A stretch of 45,107 nucleotides of DNA from Dolichospermum sp. UHCC 0259 (lineage in GTDB: Bacteria > Cyanobacteriota > Cyanobacteriia > Cyanobacteriales > Nostocaceae), in contig NZ_VIKX01000031.1 of NCBI RefSeq assembly GCF_009711935.1, forward strand, positions 1-45,107, in the 5' to 3' direction. The notes under the pieces are model-generated. The model searched no databases. It was not told where the DNA came from and saw only the letters and a list, made by a program, of their open reading frames with translations. Shown here in pieces: positions 7,549 to 15,678 of the stretch. Every line of letters begins with the position of its first letter. Within the stretch, counting starts at the first letter, position 1. The position numbers and the translations under genes were made by a program.

Positions 7549-8682
7549 TTATGGGGCGCGGAATATTGTTCCATTAGCATTAACTATCCAAGGAGTACCA
7601 GTAGCATCAACGGCAATTTCTACAGCCGCACCGGGAACTAGATCCCAATTTGAACCATTTCTAGAGAAGATTTCATAACCACCACTGCCATTATTTGCAC
7701 AACCTAATAGCCACACTTTATCACCACCAACTGCGATTTTTTTGGCACAACCAGCAACTTGTTTCCAAGGATCACCTTTTTTCATAATGTTTCCATTGGT
7801 ACGAGAATTGATGTTACGAAATATGCCGCCCTGTGCGTTCACTGCCCAAACAATATTCTGAGAATCAACAGCTAAATCTACCGCCGCACCTGGCATTAAA
7901 TCCCAGTTTGAACCATTCCAAGTAAAGATTTGATAACCACTATTGCCATTATTTGCACAACCTAATAGCCAAACTTTACCACCACCAGCCGCAATTTTTT
8001 TGGCACAACCAGGGACTTGTTGCCATGAATTACCACTTCTTTGAAATATTTTACCATCAGAACTTACAACCCAAGGAGTACCATCAGAATTAACAGCTAT
8101 GTCTGTGGCTGCACCTTCCACTAGATCCCAATTTGAACCATTTCTAGAAAAGATTTGATAACCACCACCGCCACCAGCTTCAGATTCATTAACAGTTAAG
8201 CGACCTAAAAAATCATCTTTACTGCCACTGTCATATTCCCAGAAATTCACATCAATAACGTTAGAAAAATTAAGTGTGAGATTAGGACGAACTACTTGAC
8301 CTTTACTAATATCATAATCTTTTCCTGGCGCTGGCCAAATTGCTAAATCTCTTTTTGGTTCATTAGACAAACTTAAATAAAGATCGTCAGGATCTCCCCC
8401 ACCAGCACTATCAATAGCTTGGGCTACGTCAGGAATAGCGGCTATTAGCTTACTGGCTTCACTTAAATCCCCTGGGAGGGCTGTAGAAATCAGTGCTTGA
8501 GTTACAGCAGCCAGTGGTTTAAAAATGGCGTTAAGAACACCAGGACTAATACCTGTAGAGACTGATTTACATTCAATTGCTCTAATAATTAATTGCGCCG
8601 CTTGACTGGAACTGCCGGAAGTTAAAATTGCTCCAAAAATTAATAATGTGATTAGGCTTTTGCTAATAAAGTTAGGTTTCAT
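7549..8682 (-). CDS. Exported tectonin-repeat beta-propeller protein
   Basis: 377 residues. A signal peptide (about 1-28) precedes an alpha-helical region (about 45-95). A beta-sandwich-like segment follows (DDLYLSLSNEPKRDLAIWP ... VIDVNFWEYDSGSKDDFLGRL, about 99-163), which resembles C2-like calcium/lipid-binding folds with the acidic DSGSKDDF loop. From about residue 174 come tectonin-type repeats with G-YQIFSRNGSNWDLV, AVDIAV and GTPWVVSSDGKIFQR motifs. Tectonins are lectin-like propellers that bind sugars or lipopolysaccharide on cell surfaces in other organisms. This is the first gene of a probable four-gene exported operon and is divergent from the AAA-WD40 gene. Binding properties are inferred from the family. 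Confidence 0.8.
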   Translation of the reverse strand: MKPNFISKSLITLLIFGAILTSGSSSQAAQLIIRAIECKSVSTGISPGVLNAIFKPLAAVTQALISTALPGDLSEASKLIAAIPDVAQAIDSAGGGDPDDLYLSLSNEPKRDLAIWPAPGKDYDISKGQVVRPNLTLNFSNVIDVNFWEYDSGSKDDFLGRLTVNESEAGGGGGYQIFSRNGSNWDLVEGAATDIAVNSDGTPWVVSSDGKIFQRSGNSWQQVPGCAKKIAAGGGKVWLLGCANNGNSGYQIFTWNGSNWDLMPGAAVDLAVDSQNIVWAVNAQGGIFRNINSRTNGNIMKKGDPWKQVAGCAKKIAVGGDKVWLLGCANNGSGGYEIFSRNGSNWDLVPGAAVEIAVDATGTPWIVNANGTIFRAP

Positions 8683-8882
8683 AATCTTTCTGTTGAGTTA
8701 AAGTTTTTATGTGTTTTCTGTTTGTTAACTAAGATTATGTCCTTTAATTCAATCGCTGTCTATACCTAAAAAATCAGTGGTTAAATTGAGTAGTTTTAGT
8801 AAAGTCAGTAAATGTCATAAAAAGTCAGGTAAATCCTAAAATATATGTTTTTGATAGAAAAATCCTCTAAAGTAGAGTCAAT

Positions 8883-8976
8883 TAGACATCTTGTGAAAAT
8901 TAAATATGCGTTTTCTACAACCCTTGTAGAGACGTTCCGGCGGAACGTCTCTACATTCATTTTCACAAGATGTCTA
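8883..8976. repeat. 94-bp nested palindromic element
   Basis: Outer arms tagacatcttgtgaaaat (8883-8900) and attttcacaagatgtcta (8959-8976) are perfect complements over 18 bp. Inside is a 14-bp perfect hairpin around one central base, gtagagacgttccg (8926-8939) and cggaacgtctctac (8941-8954). The inner gtagagacgtt palindrome is a dispersed cyanobacterial repeat. The trinucleotide att flanks both sides, so the whole could be a small mobile unit. It occupies the middle of the 369-bp divergent intergenic region (8683-9051), where I saw no other features. Confidence 0.7.
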
Positions 8977-9051
8977 TTCACTTTAATCAATTTACTTGGC
9001 CTTTATATTTGATTTGAAAAATAATTTCTTGAAGTTTAACCCTTAAACGTT

Positions 9052-12000
9052 ATGACAAATTTCAATTACTATAAACTAGGAGGCAGCCTAGAATATCAGC
9101 ATCCTACTTATGTGATTAGACAAGCTGACTCTGATCTCTATGAAGGCTTGAAAAATGGTGATCTATGTTATGTCTTAAACTCGCGGCAAATGGGTAAATC
9201 GAGTTTACGAGTACATACTATGAAACAACTGAAAGAGGAAGGGATAAAATGCGCTTCTGTTGATTTAACCAGAATTGGCAGTCATGTTACACCTGCTGAA
9301 TGGTATGGAGGATTTGTTTCTGAGTTGTTGCGGGGTTTTGGTTTATCCAAAAAAGTGAATTTTGGGACTTGGTGGAGAGAACGGGAGTTTTTACCACCAA
9401 AACAACGATTAAGTGAATTAATTGATGATGTATTATTAACAGAATTTCCGGGTAGAATTATCATTTTTATTGATGAAGTTGACAGTATTTTAAGAATAAA
9501 TTTTAAAGATGATTTTTTTGCTTTTATTCGTGCTTGTTATAATCAACGGGCAGATAATCCAGAATATCAACGCCTCACTTTTTGTTTGTTAGGTGTAGCA
9601 ACTCCCTCTAATTTAATTGCTGATAAAAATCGTACTCCTTTTAATATTGGACGGGCTATTGAATTAAATGGATTTCAATTAAATGAAGTAGAATCTTTAA
9701 TAAAAGGTTTAGAGGATATAGTTTCTAGACCAAAAGCAGTATTAGCAGAAGTGTTAAAGTGGACTGGAGGACAACCATTTTTAACCCAAAAGCTTTGTCA
9801 ATTAATTTGTAATTCTAATAATTTATGTCCAGAGTTTCAAGAAAATGAATATATAGAGAAATTAGTCCAAACTCAAATTATCGAAAATTGGGAAGCACAG
9901 GATGAACCAGAACATTTGCGAACAATTAGAGATCGAATTTTACAAAGTTCTGAAAATCAAACTGGGCGATTATTGGGATTATATCAGCAAATATTGCATA
10001 ATGGAGAAATAATTGCCGATGATAGCCCTGAACAAACTCAATTACGACTAACAGGATTAATTGTTAAACAACAGGGAAAACTGAGAATTTATAATTGCAT
10101 TTATGCGGAAATATTTAATCAAATATGGCTAGATAAAGTCTTAGCAAATATTCGACCTTATGCACAAATGTTAAATATTTGGGTGAGTTCAAATTTTCAA
10201 GATGACTCGCGTTTGTTACATGGTCAAAGTTTACAAGAGGCTCGGAATTGGGCCGCAGATAAAGGTTTAAGCGATTTAGATCGTAAATTTTTAGATGCTA
10301 GTCAGGAATTAGAAAAGCGAGATGTTCAAAAAAGATTACAAGTAGAAGCAGAATCATCGGGAATTTTAGCAGCAGCAAATGATGTTTTATTTGTAGCTAA
10401 TCAAAAAGCTAAAAAACAGATTCAGATTGGAGGAGGAGTATTAGCAATTACCCTAGTTACAGCGATGTCTACTGGAATTTGGGCAAATATGATGATCAAA
10501 GATATACAACTAGAAAAAATTACATCTTTGAGCATCTCTTCTCATGCTTTATTAAACTCAAATAGAGAACTTGATGCTTTAATTGCCGCTTTAAAAGCAG
10601 CCATGCAATTAAAATCAGCAACTTGGACAGATGCTAACACTAAAGAATCTGTAAGATTAGCATTACAAAGAGCAGTTTATCAAGTCAGAGAACAAAATCG
10701 TTTAGAAGGACATAATGATTCAGTTAGAAGTGTAACTTTTAGTCCCAATGGTCAAATGATTGCTACTGCTAGTGAAGATAATACAGTTAGACTATGGAAC
10801 ATTAAGGGCAGAGAAATTAGAAAATTTACTGGAAATAATCAAGGTTTTAGAAGTGTTAATTTCAGCCAAGATGGTAAAATAATTGCTGCTATAAGTGCAG
10901 ATAATACTATCAAAATCTGGGAAATAAATGGACAAGAAGTAATCACTTTAAAAGGGCAAGATAACCAAGATAATTTCATGAGTAGCCTTTGTTTTATTCC
11001 CGATAGTAAAATAATTGCTGCTTCTAATCAAGATAATACCGTTAAACTTTGGCGTATTGATGGCAGAGAAATTAAAACTCTCAAAGGTCATAAATTTCCT
11101 ATTTGGAGCATTAGTTGTAGTCCTGATGGCAAAAACATCGTCACGGCTGATTTAGGGGGTATCCTAATCTTATGGAGTGCAAATGGAGAACAAATCAAAA
11201 CCTTTAGAGCGAGTCCACAATCTATTTTTGGTGTTAGTTTTAGTCCAAATGGGAAAACCATAGTCACTGCGGCAGGAGATACCACTATTAAACTGTGGAA
11301 TTTAGATGGAAAAGAACTCAAAACCATTGGCAAACATGATAATTATGTTATTAGTGTTAGCTTTAGCTCAGATGGTCAAACAATTGTTTCTAGTAGTGCT
11401 GACAACACAGTTAAATTGTGGAGTATTGAAGGTAGAGAATTAAAAACTCTCAAAGGGCATAATAATTCTGTTTTTAGTGTGAGTTTTAGCCCCGATAATC
11501 AAATCATTACCTCTGCGAGCGCTGACAATACAGTTAAACTTTGGAATCTTGATCAAGAACCCAAAACTTTCATTGGACATACTGACTCTCTTTGGGCTGT
11601 TAATTTTAGTCCCAATGGTAAAATCATTGCTTCAGCAGGAGATGATAAAACTATTCAACTTTGGAGTATTGATGGGCCACAACTCAAATCTATTAATCCC
11701 AACAGTAATCTTGATTGGAATCGAATTTGGAACATTACCTTTAGTCCCGATGGTAATACAATTGCTACTGTAGGTTTTGATCAAATGGTTAAGATTTGGA
11801 GTCTTGATGGTCAAAATATTAAAACTTTTAAAGGACACAATGATCAAGTTATTGATCTCAGCTTTAGTCCTAATGGTAAAACTCTGGCAACTGCTAGTTA
11901 TGATGGTACGGTCAAACTATGGAATATAAATCATCAAGAACTGATAACTTTGACAGGAAATGGTGGTAAGGTTCGCAGTGTTAATTTTAGTCCTAATGGT

Positions 12001-12531
12001 ATGATGATTGTTTCTGGTAATCATGACGGTACAATAAAACTTTGGAATTTAGAGGGAAAAAATCTGAAAACTTTCAAAGGACATAATAGTTATATCACTA
12101 ATGTTCGTTTCAGTCCTGATGGTAAGATCATTGCTTCCAGTAGTCAGGATAAAACCATCAAACTCTGGAGTTTAGAAGGCCAGGAACTCAAAACTTTCAA
12201 AGGTCATACTGCGGGAGTTACTAGATTTAGTTTTAGTCCTGATGGCAAAATTATAGCTTCTGCTAGTTCTGATGGCACAATTCGACTTTGGATTGTAGAA
12301 ACTAGTCAAGAAATTAAAACTCTTGAGGGGCGTGGTTATGCTTTTTTGAATGTCAGTTTCAGTCCTGATGGACAAAAAATTGCTTCTGTCAGTGATGATG
12401 GACTTATTGAACTGTGGAATGCGGAAACTCTCGATTTTGATCAACTAATTCATAGAGGTTGTAACTGGTTAAATGATTATCTTAAAAACAATCCGCAAGT
12501 GAACAAGACTGATAAAAATATTTGCAATTAA
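9052..12531 (+). CDS. AAA-like ATPase / transmembrane / 14-blade WD40 protein
   Basis: A 1159-residue cyanobacterial signalling-type protein. Residues about 1-360 form an AAA-like (AAA_35) domain: N-terminal YKLGGSLEYQHPTYVIRQAD, Walker A-like LNSRQMGKSSL at 42-52, Walker B IIIFIDEVDS at 136-145. Residues 455-480 form one hydrophobic, probably membrane-spanning, segment. A helical connector follows, and from about residue 551 come 14 WD40 repeats (FSPDGKIIASAS.D.TIKLW type), enough for two seven-bladed propellers, closing with the conserved tail RGCNWLNDYLKNNP. Such proteins are thought to sense ligands or partners through the propellers and respond through the ATPase. A Tat-exported glycosidase follows after 16 nt in the same direction, and lectin-like genes lie divergently upstream. 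The role is not known. Confidence 0.9.
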   Translation: MTNFNYYKLGGSLEYQHPTYVIRQADSDLYEGLKNGDLCYVLNSRQMGKSSLRVHTMKQLKEEGIKCASVDLTRIGSHVTPAEWYGGFVSELLRGFGLSKKVNFGTWWREREFLPPKQRLSELIDDVLLTEFPGRIIIFIDEVDSILRINFKDDFFAFIRACYNQRADNPEYQRLTFCLLGVATPSNLIADKNRTPFNIGRAIELNGFQLNEVESLIKGLEDIVSRPKAVLAEVLKWTGGQPFLTQKLCQLICNSNNLCPEFQENEYIEKLVQTQIIENWEAQDEPEHLRTIRDRILQSSENQTGRLLGLYQQILHNGEIIADDSPEQTQLRLTGLIVKQQGKLRIYNCIYAEIFNQIWLDKVLANIRPYAQMLNIWVSSNFQDDSRLLHGQSLQEARNWAADKGLSDLDRKFLDASQELEKRDVQKRLQVEAESSGILAAANDVLFVANQKAKKQIQIGGGVLAITLVTAMSTGIWANMMIKDIQLEKITSLSISSHALLNSNRELDALIAALKAAMQLKSATWTDANTKESVRLALQRAVYQVREQNRLEGHNDSVRSVTFSPNGQMIATASEDNTVRLWNIKGREIRKFTGNNQGFRSVNFSQDGKIIAAISADNTIKIWEINGQEVITLKGQDNQDNFMSSLCFIPDSKIIAASNQDNTVKLWRIDGREIKTLKGHKFPIWSISCSPDGKNIVTADLGGILILWSANGEQIKTFRASPQSIFGVSFSPNGKTIVTAAGDTTIKLWNLDGKELKTIGKHDNYVISVSFSSDGQTIVSSSADNTVKLWSIEGRELKTLKGHNNSVFSVSFSPDNQIITSASADNTVKLWNLDQEPKTFIGHTDSLWAVNFSPNGKIIASAGDDKTIQLWSIDGPQLKSINPNSNLDWNRIWNITFSPDGNTIATVGFDQMVKIWSLDGQNIKTFKGHNDQVIDLSFSPNGKTLATASYDGTVKLWNINHQELITLTGNGGKVRSVNFSPNGMMIVSGNHDGTIKLWNLEGKNLKTFKGHNSYITNVRFSPDGKIIASSSQDKTIKLWSLEGQELKTFKGHTAGVTRFSFSPDGKIIASASSDGTIRLWIVETSQEIKTLEGRGYAFLNVSFSPDGQKIASVSDDGLIELWNAETLDFDQLIHRGCNWLNDYLKNNPQVNKTDKNICN

Positions 12532-12547
12532 AAACAAGGAGTTATTT

Positions 12548-13651
12548 ATGAATCGTCGTCAATTTTTAACTTGGTTTGGAGTTGGTTTCGCTGCTAATTT
12601 ATTGTTTTCCCCTGAAGCTGTTGCTAAGTTGGCTAAGTTCAAAAAGAAACGTCAAAAAATTAATCGCAGCACTCCTCAAAGAACTACTTTTTATATCCAG
12701 GGTAGAGACCTATATGATCAGCTTGGTAACAAAGTCATTCTGCGCGGAGTTAACAAAATGTCCGTATGGGATGGAGAAGATCCCACTGGCAGTATTTCCT
12801 TCCCAGAAATTCGCAAAACGGGGGCAAATACAGTCAGAATTGTTTGGGCTATGACAACTCAACAAGGGACAACAGATATTAATGTCCTGGATCAACTTAT
12901 TGGTAGTGCTATAAATAATCAACTTATTCCCATGATTGAGTTACATGATGCCACAGGAGAATGGAATCGTCTCCAGACATTAGTTGACTACTGGGTGCAA
13001 CCTAATGTTGTGAATTTGATCCAGAAATATCAACAATATCTATTAGTTAATATTGCCAATGAAGCTGGAAATGATCAGGTGAATGAAGCTCAATTTATTG
13101 ATGGTTATACAACAGCTATTCAATCTATGCGAGCCGCAGGAATCCGTACTCCTTTAGTAATAGATGCTCCCGACTGGGGTAAAAATCTCGGTATCCTCGA
13201 TGCTACTGCATCTACTTTACTCAAAGCTGACCCAGACAACAATTTGCTATTTTCAGTTCACCTTTATTGGGGTATATCTAATGGTGCTGATGCCAACTTT
13301 GTGCGATCGCAGTTGCAAAAGTCAGTTAATCTAGGTTATCCCCTAATAGTGGGCGAGTTCTCCAAATTTGGAGCTTATGCTGGTGAAAATAAAAGTGGAT
13401 GTAGTCCAGATGGAGAAATTGACTACAAAACCATCTTAGAAGAATGTCACAAACACGAAATTGGCTGGTATGCTTGGGAGTGGGGACCTGGCAACGGTTA
13501 TCATGATCCTCTTTGTGCTAATATGGACATGACTCCTGATCGTTTGTTCCAGAATCTCAAGCCAGGATGGGCTACTGAAGTGGCAATTTCTAGCCCTTAC
13601 AGTATCAAAAATACCTCTGTTACACCTGCCATGATGACTTCCAGGATTTAG
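12548..13651 (+). CDS. Glycoside hydrolase family 5 (cellulase/mannanase-type), Tat-exported
   Basis: A 367-residue glycosidase of the GH5 TIM-barrel type. The start MNRRQFLTWFGVGF is a twin-arginine signal sequence, so the enzyme is probably exported folded. The barrel begins at LYDQLGNKVILRGVNKM. The likely acid/base is Glu172 in LLVNIANEAG and the nucleophile is Glu270 in LIVGEFSKFG; HLYWG (about 238-242) and WYAWEWGPGN complete the family pattern. GH5 enzymes cut beta-1,4-glucans, mannans or related chains, and the specificity cannot be read here. A good ribosome site (acaagga) lies 16 nt after the AAA-WD40 stop, so the two genes probably share a transcript. It ends 20 nt from the convergent mnmD-like gene. 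Confidence 0.88.
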   Translation: MNRRQFLTWFGVGFAANLLFSPEAVAKLAKFKKKRQKINRSTPQRTTFYIQGRDLYDQLGNKVILRGVNKMSVWDGEDPTGSISFPEIRKTGANTVRIVWAMTTQQGTTDINVLDQLIGSAINNQLIPMIELHDATGEWNRLQTLVDYWVQPNVVNLIQKYQQYLLVNIANEAGNDQVNEAQFIDGYTTAIQSMRAAGIRTPLVIDAPDWGKNLGILDATASTLLKADPDNNLLFSVHLYWGISNGADANFVRSQLQKSVNLGYPLIVGEFSKFGAYAGENKSGCSPDGEIDYKTILEECHKHEIGWYAWEWGPGNGYHDPLCANMDMTPDRLFQNLKPGWATEVAISSPYSIKNTSVTPAMMTSRI

Positions 13652-13671
13652 GCCGATACCACTGGCACAAA

Positions 13672-14577
13672 CTAGCAAAGTGTCTTCAATCCCTGTCTTG
13701 GCCACCTTTTGCGCCATTGTGAACTGGATTCTAATGTAGAGACTTGAATCTCATCTTGTCGTCGCTTCAGTATCATTGCAGCGGTATCGTTTAAATTAGG
13801 ATCTCGATAAGGAATAGCCGCACGAGTTAGTAAATGTTCTGCTTCAGCTTGGGAAAGAGGCGGCAAAGAGGATTTTAATTGTTCTTCATGTTGAGGATGT
13901 CCCGCAATAGTCCCCGGAGTCCGTCTTCCTATCGGTGCAGTCGAACTGACAACCAAACCAGCAGTTAACAGCCCATTCCGTACCGCCGCAGCACAGGAAT
14001 AAGTAGCCAGTAACCCATTTTGATTCAAGCACTCTGATACTTTTTGGATAAATTCCACTGTCCATAACTGTGGACATTGCGGAGGTGAAAAGGGATCAAG
14101 AAAAATTGCATCTGCTTGAAAACCTGATTCATGTACTTGGAGAATTAAGTTTCTAGCATCACCACTTAGTAAAGTAGCTTGTAAATAATCTATATGGATT
14201 TGATGTTCAAACGCTATTTCAGTTAAAATTTTTATATATTTGTCGTCCCAGTCATTAAATAACTGATGGTTAATTGCTGCTTGAGGGACAAGGGAATTTA
14301 GTTCTAAGCCAATCAACTCCACACGACAACGAGGATTTACTTGCCAAATTGTCTGTAAAGCTGCCGCTGTGTTGTATCCTAGACCATAACAAATATCTAA
14401 CAGCCGCACAAATCCCGTTTCGGCTAATATTGGTAATCGAGTCGGAACAGCAAACTTGAGTAAACTTTCTTGTTTTGCTCCATAGTGGCTGTGAAAAGCT
14501 TGATTAAATTCTGTGGAAAAAAAGGTAAAAGAACCATCTTGGGTTTGTTGGGGTGTAAAATCTTCTAAATTTGACAT
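13672..14577 (-). CDS. mnmD: MnmD-type tRNA 5-methylaminomethyl-2-thiouridine methyltransferase
   Basis: A 301-residue SAM-dependent methyltransferase matching the N-terminal (MnmD) half of MnmC. It would complete the mnm5(s2)U34 wobble modification in tRNA anticodons. Visible are the N-terminal DGSFTFFSTEFNQAFHSHYGA, the SAM-binding LLDICYGLGYNTA (59-71), the acidic IGLELN and the DAIFLDPFSPPQCPQLW motif. The FAD-dependent oxidase half of enterobacterial MnmC is absent, as in other stand-alone MnmD proteins. mnmG, which makes the earlier cmnm5/nm5 precursor, lies about 8 kb away on the same strand. The upstream region is an array of 7-bp repeats. Confidence 0.85.
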   Translation of the reverse strand: MSNLEDFTPQQTQDGSFTFFSTEFNQAFHSHYGAKQESLLKFAVPTRLPILAETGFVRLLDICYGLGYNTAAALQTIWQVNPRCRVELIGLELNSLVPQAAINHQLFNDWDDKYIKILTEIAFEHQIHIDYLQATLLSGDARNLILQVHESGFQADAIFLDPFSPPQCPQLWTVEFIQKVSECLNQNGLLATYSCAAAVRNGLLTAGLVVSSTAPIGRRTPGTIAGHPQHEEQLKSSLPPLSQAEAEHLLTRAAIPYRDPNLNDTAAMILKRRQDEIQVSTLESSSQWRKRWPRQGLKTLC

Positions 14578-14595
14578 TTTAGGATTTTAGGATTT

Positions 14596-14650
<55 letters not shown>

Positions 14651-14679
14651 GAAGAAAGAAGAAAGCCTGGGTGAGTCAT

Positions 14680-14708
14680 TACCAATTATCAATTACCAAT
14701 TACCAATT
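14680..14708. repeat. Heptamer tandem repeat (accaatt)4, one unit degenerate
   Basis: Four units of accaatt (the second is atcaatt) end 4 nt before the ATG of the sulfurtransferase and form its immediate 5' leader. No Shine-Dalgarno sequence is present in this leader. Confidence 0.85.
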
Positions 14709-14712
14709 ACTT

Positions 14713-15528
14713 ATGAATAATCAATTTATTGTTTCTCCAGAATGGTTGTTTGAAAACCTCAATAATCCTCAAGTTGTGATTGTTGATTGTCGGTTTTCTT
14801 TAGCTGATGCTCAATTAGGAAAACAACAGTACCAAACTAATCATATCCCAGGCTCTTATTATTTAGATTTAAATCAAGATTTATCTAGTCCTGTACAAGA
14901 ACATGGAGGCAGACATCCTTTACCAAATACTACAGAATTAGCTGAAAAATTCTCAGCAATTGGGGTAAATCACAAAAAAACTTTAGTAGTAGCTTATGAT
15001 GATTCTCGCTTGGCTTTTGCATCTCGTTTATGGTGGTTATTGCGGTATTTAGGACATGAACAAGTAGCTGTTTTAGATGGTGGTTTTTCTGGTTGGCAAA
15101 AAGCGGGTTATGCCGTTACAGATGTCATTCCTACTGCTGAAAGAGGAATATTTATTCCCCAAATTCAAGAAAATAAAGTTGTAGATTTTACTTATGTTAA
15201 AAATCACAAAGATAGTCAAAATGTGGTTTTAGTAGACTCTAGGGAAGGAGAACGTTATCGAGGAGAAAAAGAACCAATTGATAAAATTGCTGGACATATT
15301 CCCGGTGCTGTTAATTATCCTTGGCAAGAAGTAACGGACGCTTCTGGGTGCATAATTCCCCAGTTAGCACAATCTCAACGGTGGCAAAATATAGATACCA
15401 ATAAAGAAATTTTAGTTTATTGTGGTTCTGGTGTCACAGCTTGTGTAAATTTACTTTCTTTAGCCATAGCTGAAATTTCCACCGCTAAACTTTACGCTGG
15501 TAGTTGGAGTGATTGGATTAGTTATTAG
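14713..15528 (+). CDS. 3-mercaptopyruvate/thiosulfate sulfurtransferase (tandem rhodanese)
   Basis: A 271-residue two-domain rhodanese of the SseA/COG2897 type, which moves a sulfane sulfur from mercaptopyruvate or thiosulfate to an acceptor. The N-terminal inactive domain has VVIVDCRF, HIPGSYYLDL and VAVLDGGFSGWQKAGY. The C-terminal domain has VVLVDSRE, GHIPGAVNYPW and the active loop CGSGVT with Cys237. CGSGVT is the mercaptopyruvate-type loop, in contrast to CRKGVT of classical rhodanese. I chose the ATG at 14713: the open frame reaches a GTG at 14671, but those 14 codons come from the heptamer array. Different heptamer arrays lie directly on both sides. Confidence 0.9.
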   Translation: MNNQFIVSPEWLFENLNNPQVVIVDCRFSLADAQLGKQQYQTNHIPGSYYLDLNQDLSSPVQEHGGRHPLPNTTELAEKFSAIGVNHKKTLVVAYDDSRLAFASRLWWLLRYLGHEQVAVLDGGFSGWQKAGYAVTDVIPTAERGIFIPQIQENKVVDFTYVKNHKDSQNVVLVDSREGERYRGEKEPIDKIAGHIPGAVNYPWQEVTDASGCIIPQLAQSQRWQNIDTNKEILVYCGSGVTACVNLLSLAIAEISTAKLYAGSWSDWISY

Positions 15529-15530
15529 TT

Positions 15531-15605
15531 AGTTGTCAGTTGTCAGTTGTTAGTTGTCAGTTGTCAGTTGTTAGTTGTTAGTTGTCAGTTGTCAGTTGTC
15601 AGTTA
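15531..15605. repeat. Heptamer tandem repeat (agttgtc/agttgtt)10
   Basis: Ten units of agttgtc or agttgtt start 2 nt after the sulfurtransferase stop codon. This heptamer is a rotation of the classical STRR2 unit TTGTCAG of Anabaena and Calothrix. Short degenerate remains of the same unit (ggttgtcagtggtcagttgtc) occur around 36110-36131. Confidence 0.95.
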
Positions 15606-15627
15606 CGTTAGATTAAATCTAGGCAAC

Positions 15628-15657
15628 TTGACTATATATAGTTCAATAGCCTATTTT
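15628..15657 (+). promoter_or_regulatory. Possible sigma-70-type promoter of gor
   Basis: ttgact (15628-15633) and tatttt (15652-15657) with 18-nt spacing lie about 20 nt before the gor ATG. This is a sequence-pattern prediction only. Confidence 0.35.
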
Positions 15658-15678
15658 TAGTGAAAAAAGTAGAAAATT

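Noticed and set aside
7469-7678. Plus-strand frame overlapping the tectonin gene
   Set aside because: It lies across the hairpin repeat and antisense to a well-supported gene with matching domain repeats.
11088-11847. Several frames inside the WD40 region on both strands
   Set aside because: They are shadows of the repeated WD40 codons.
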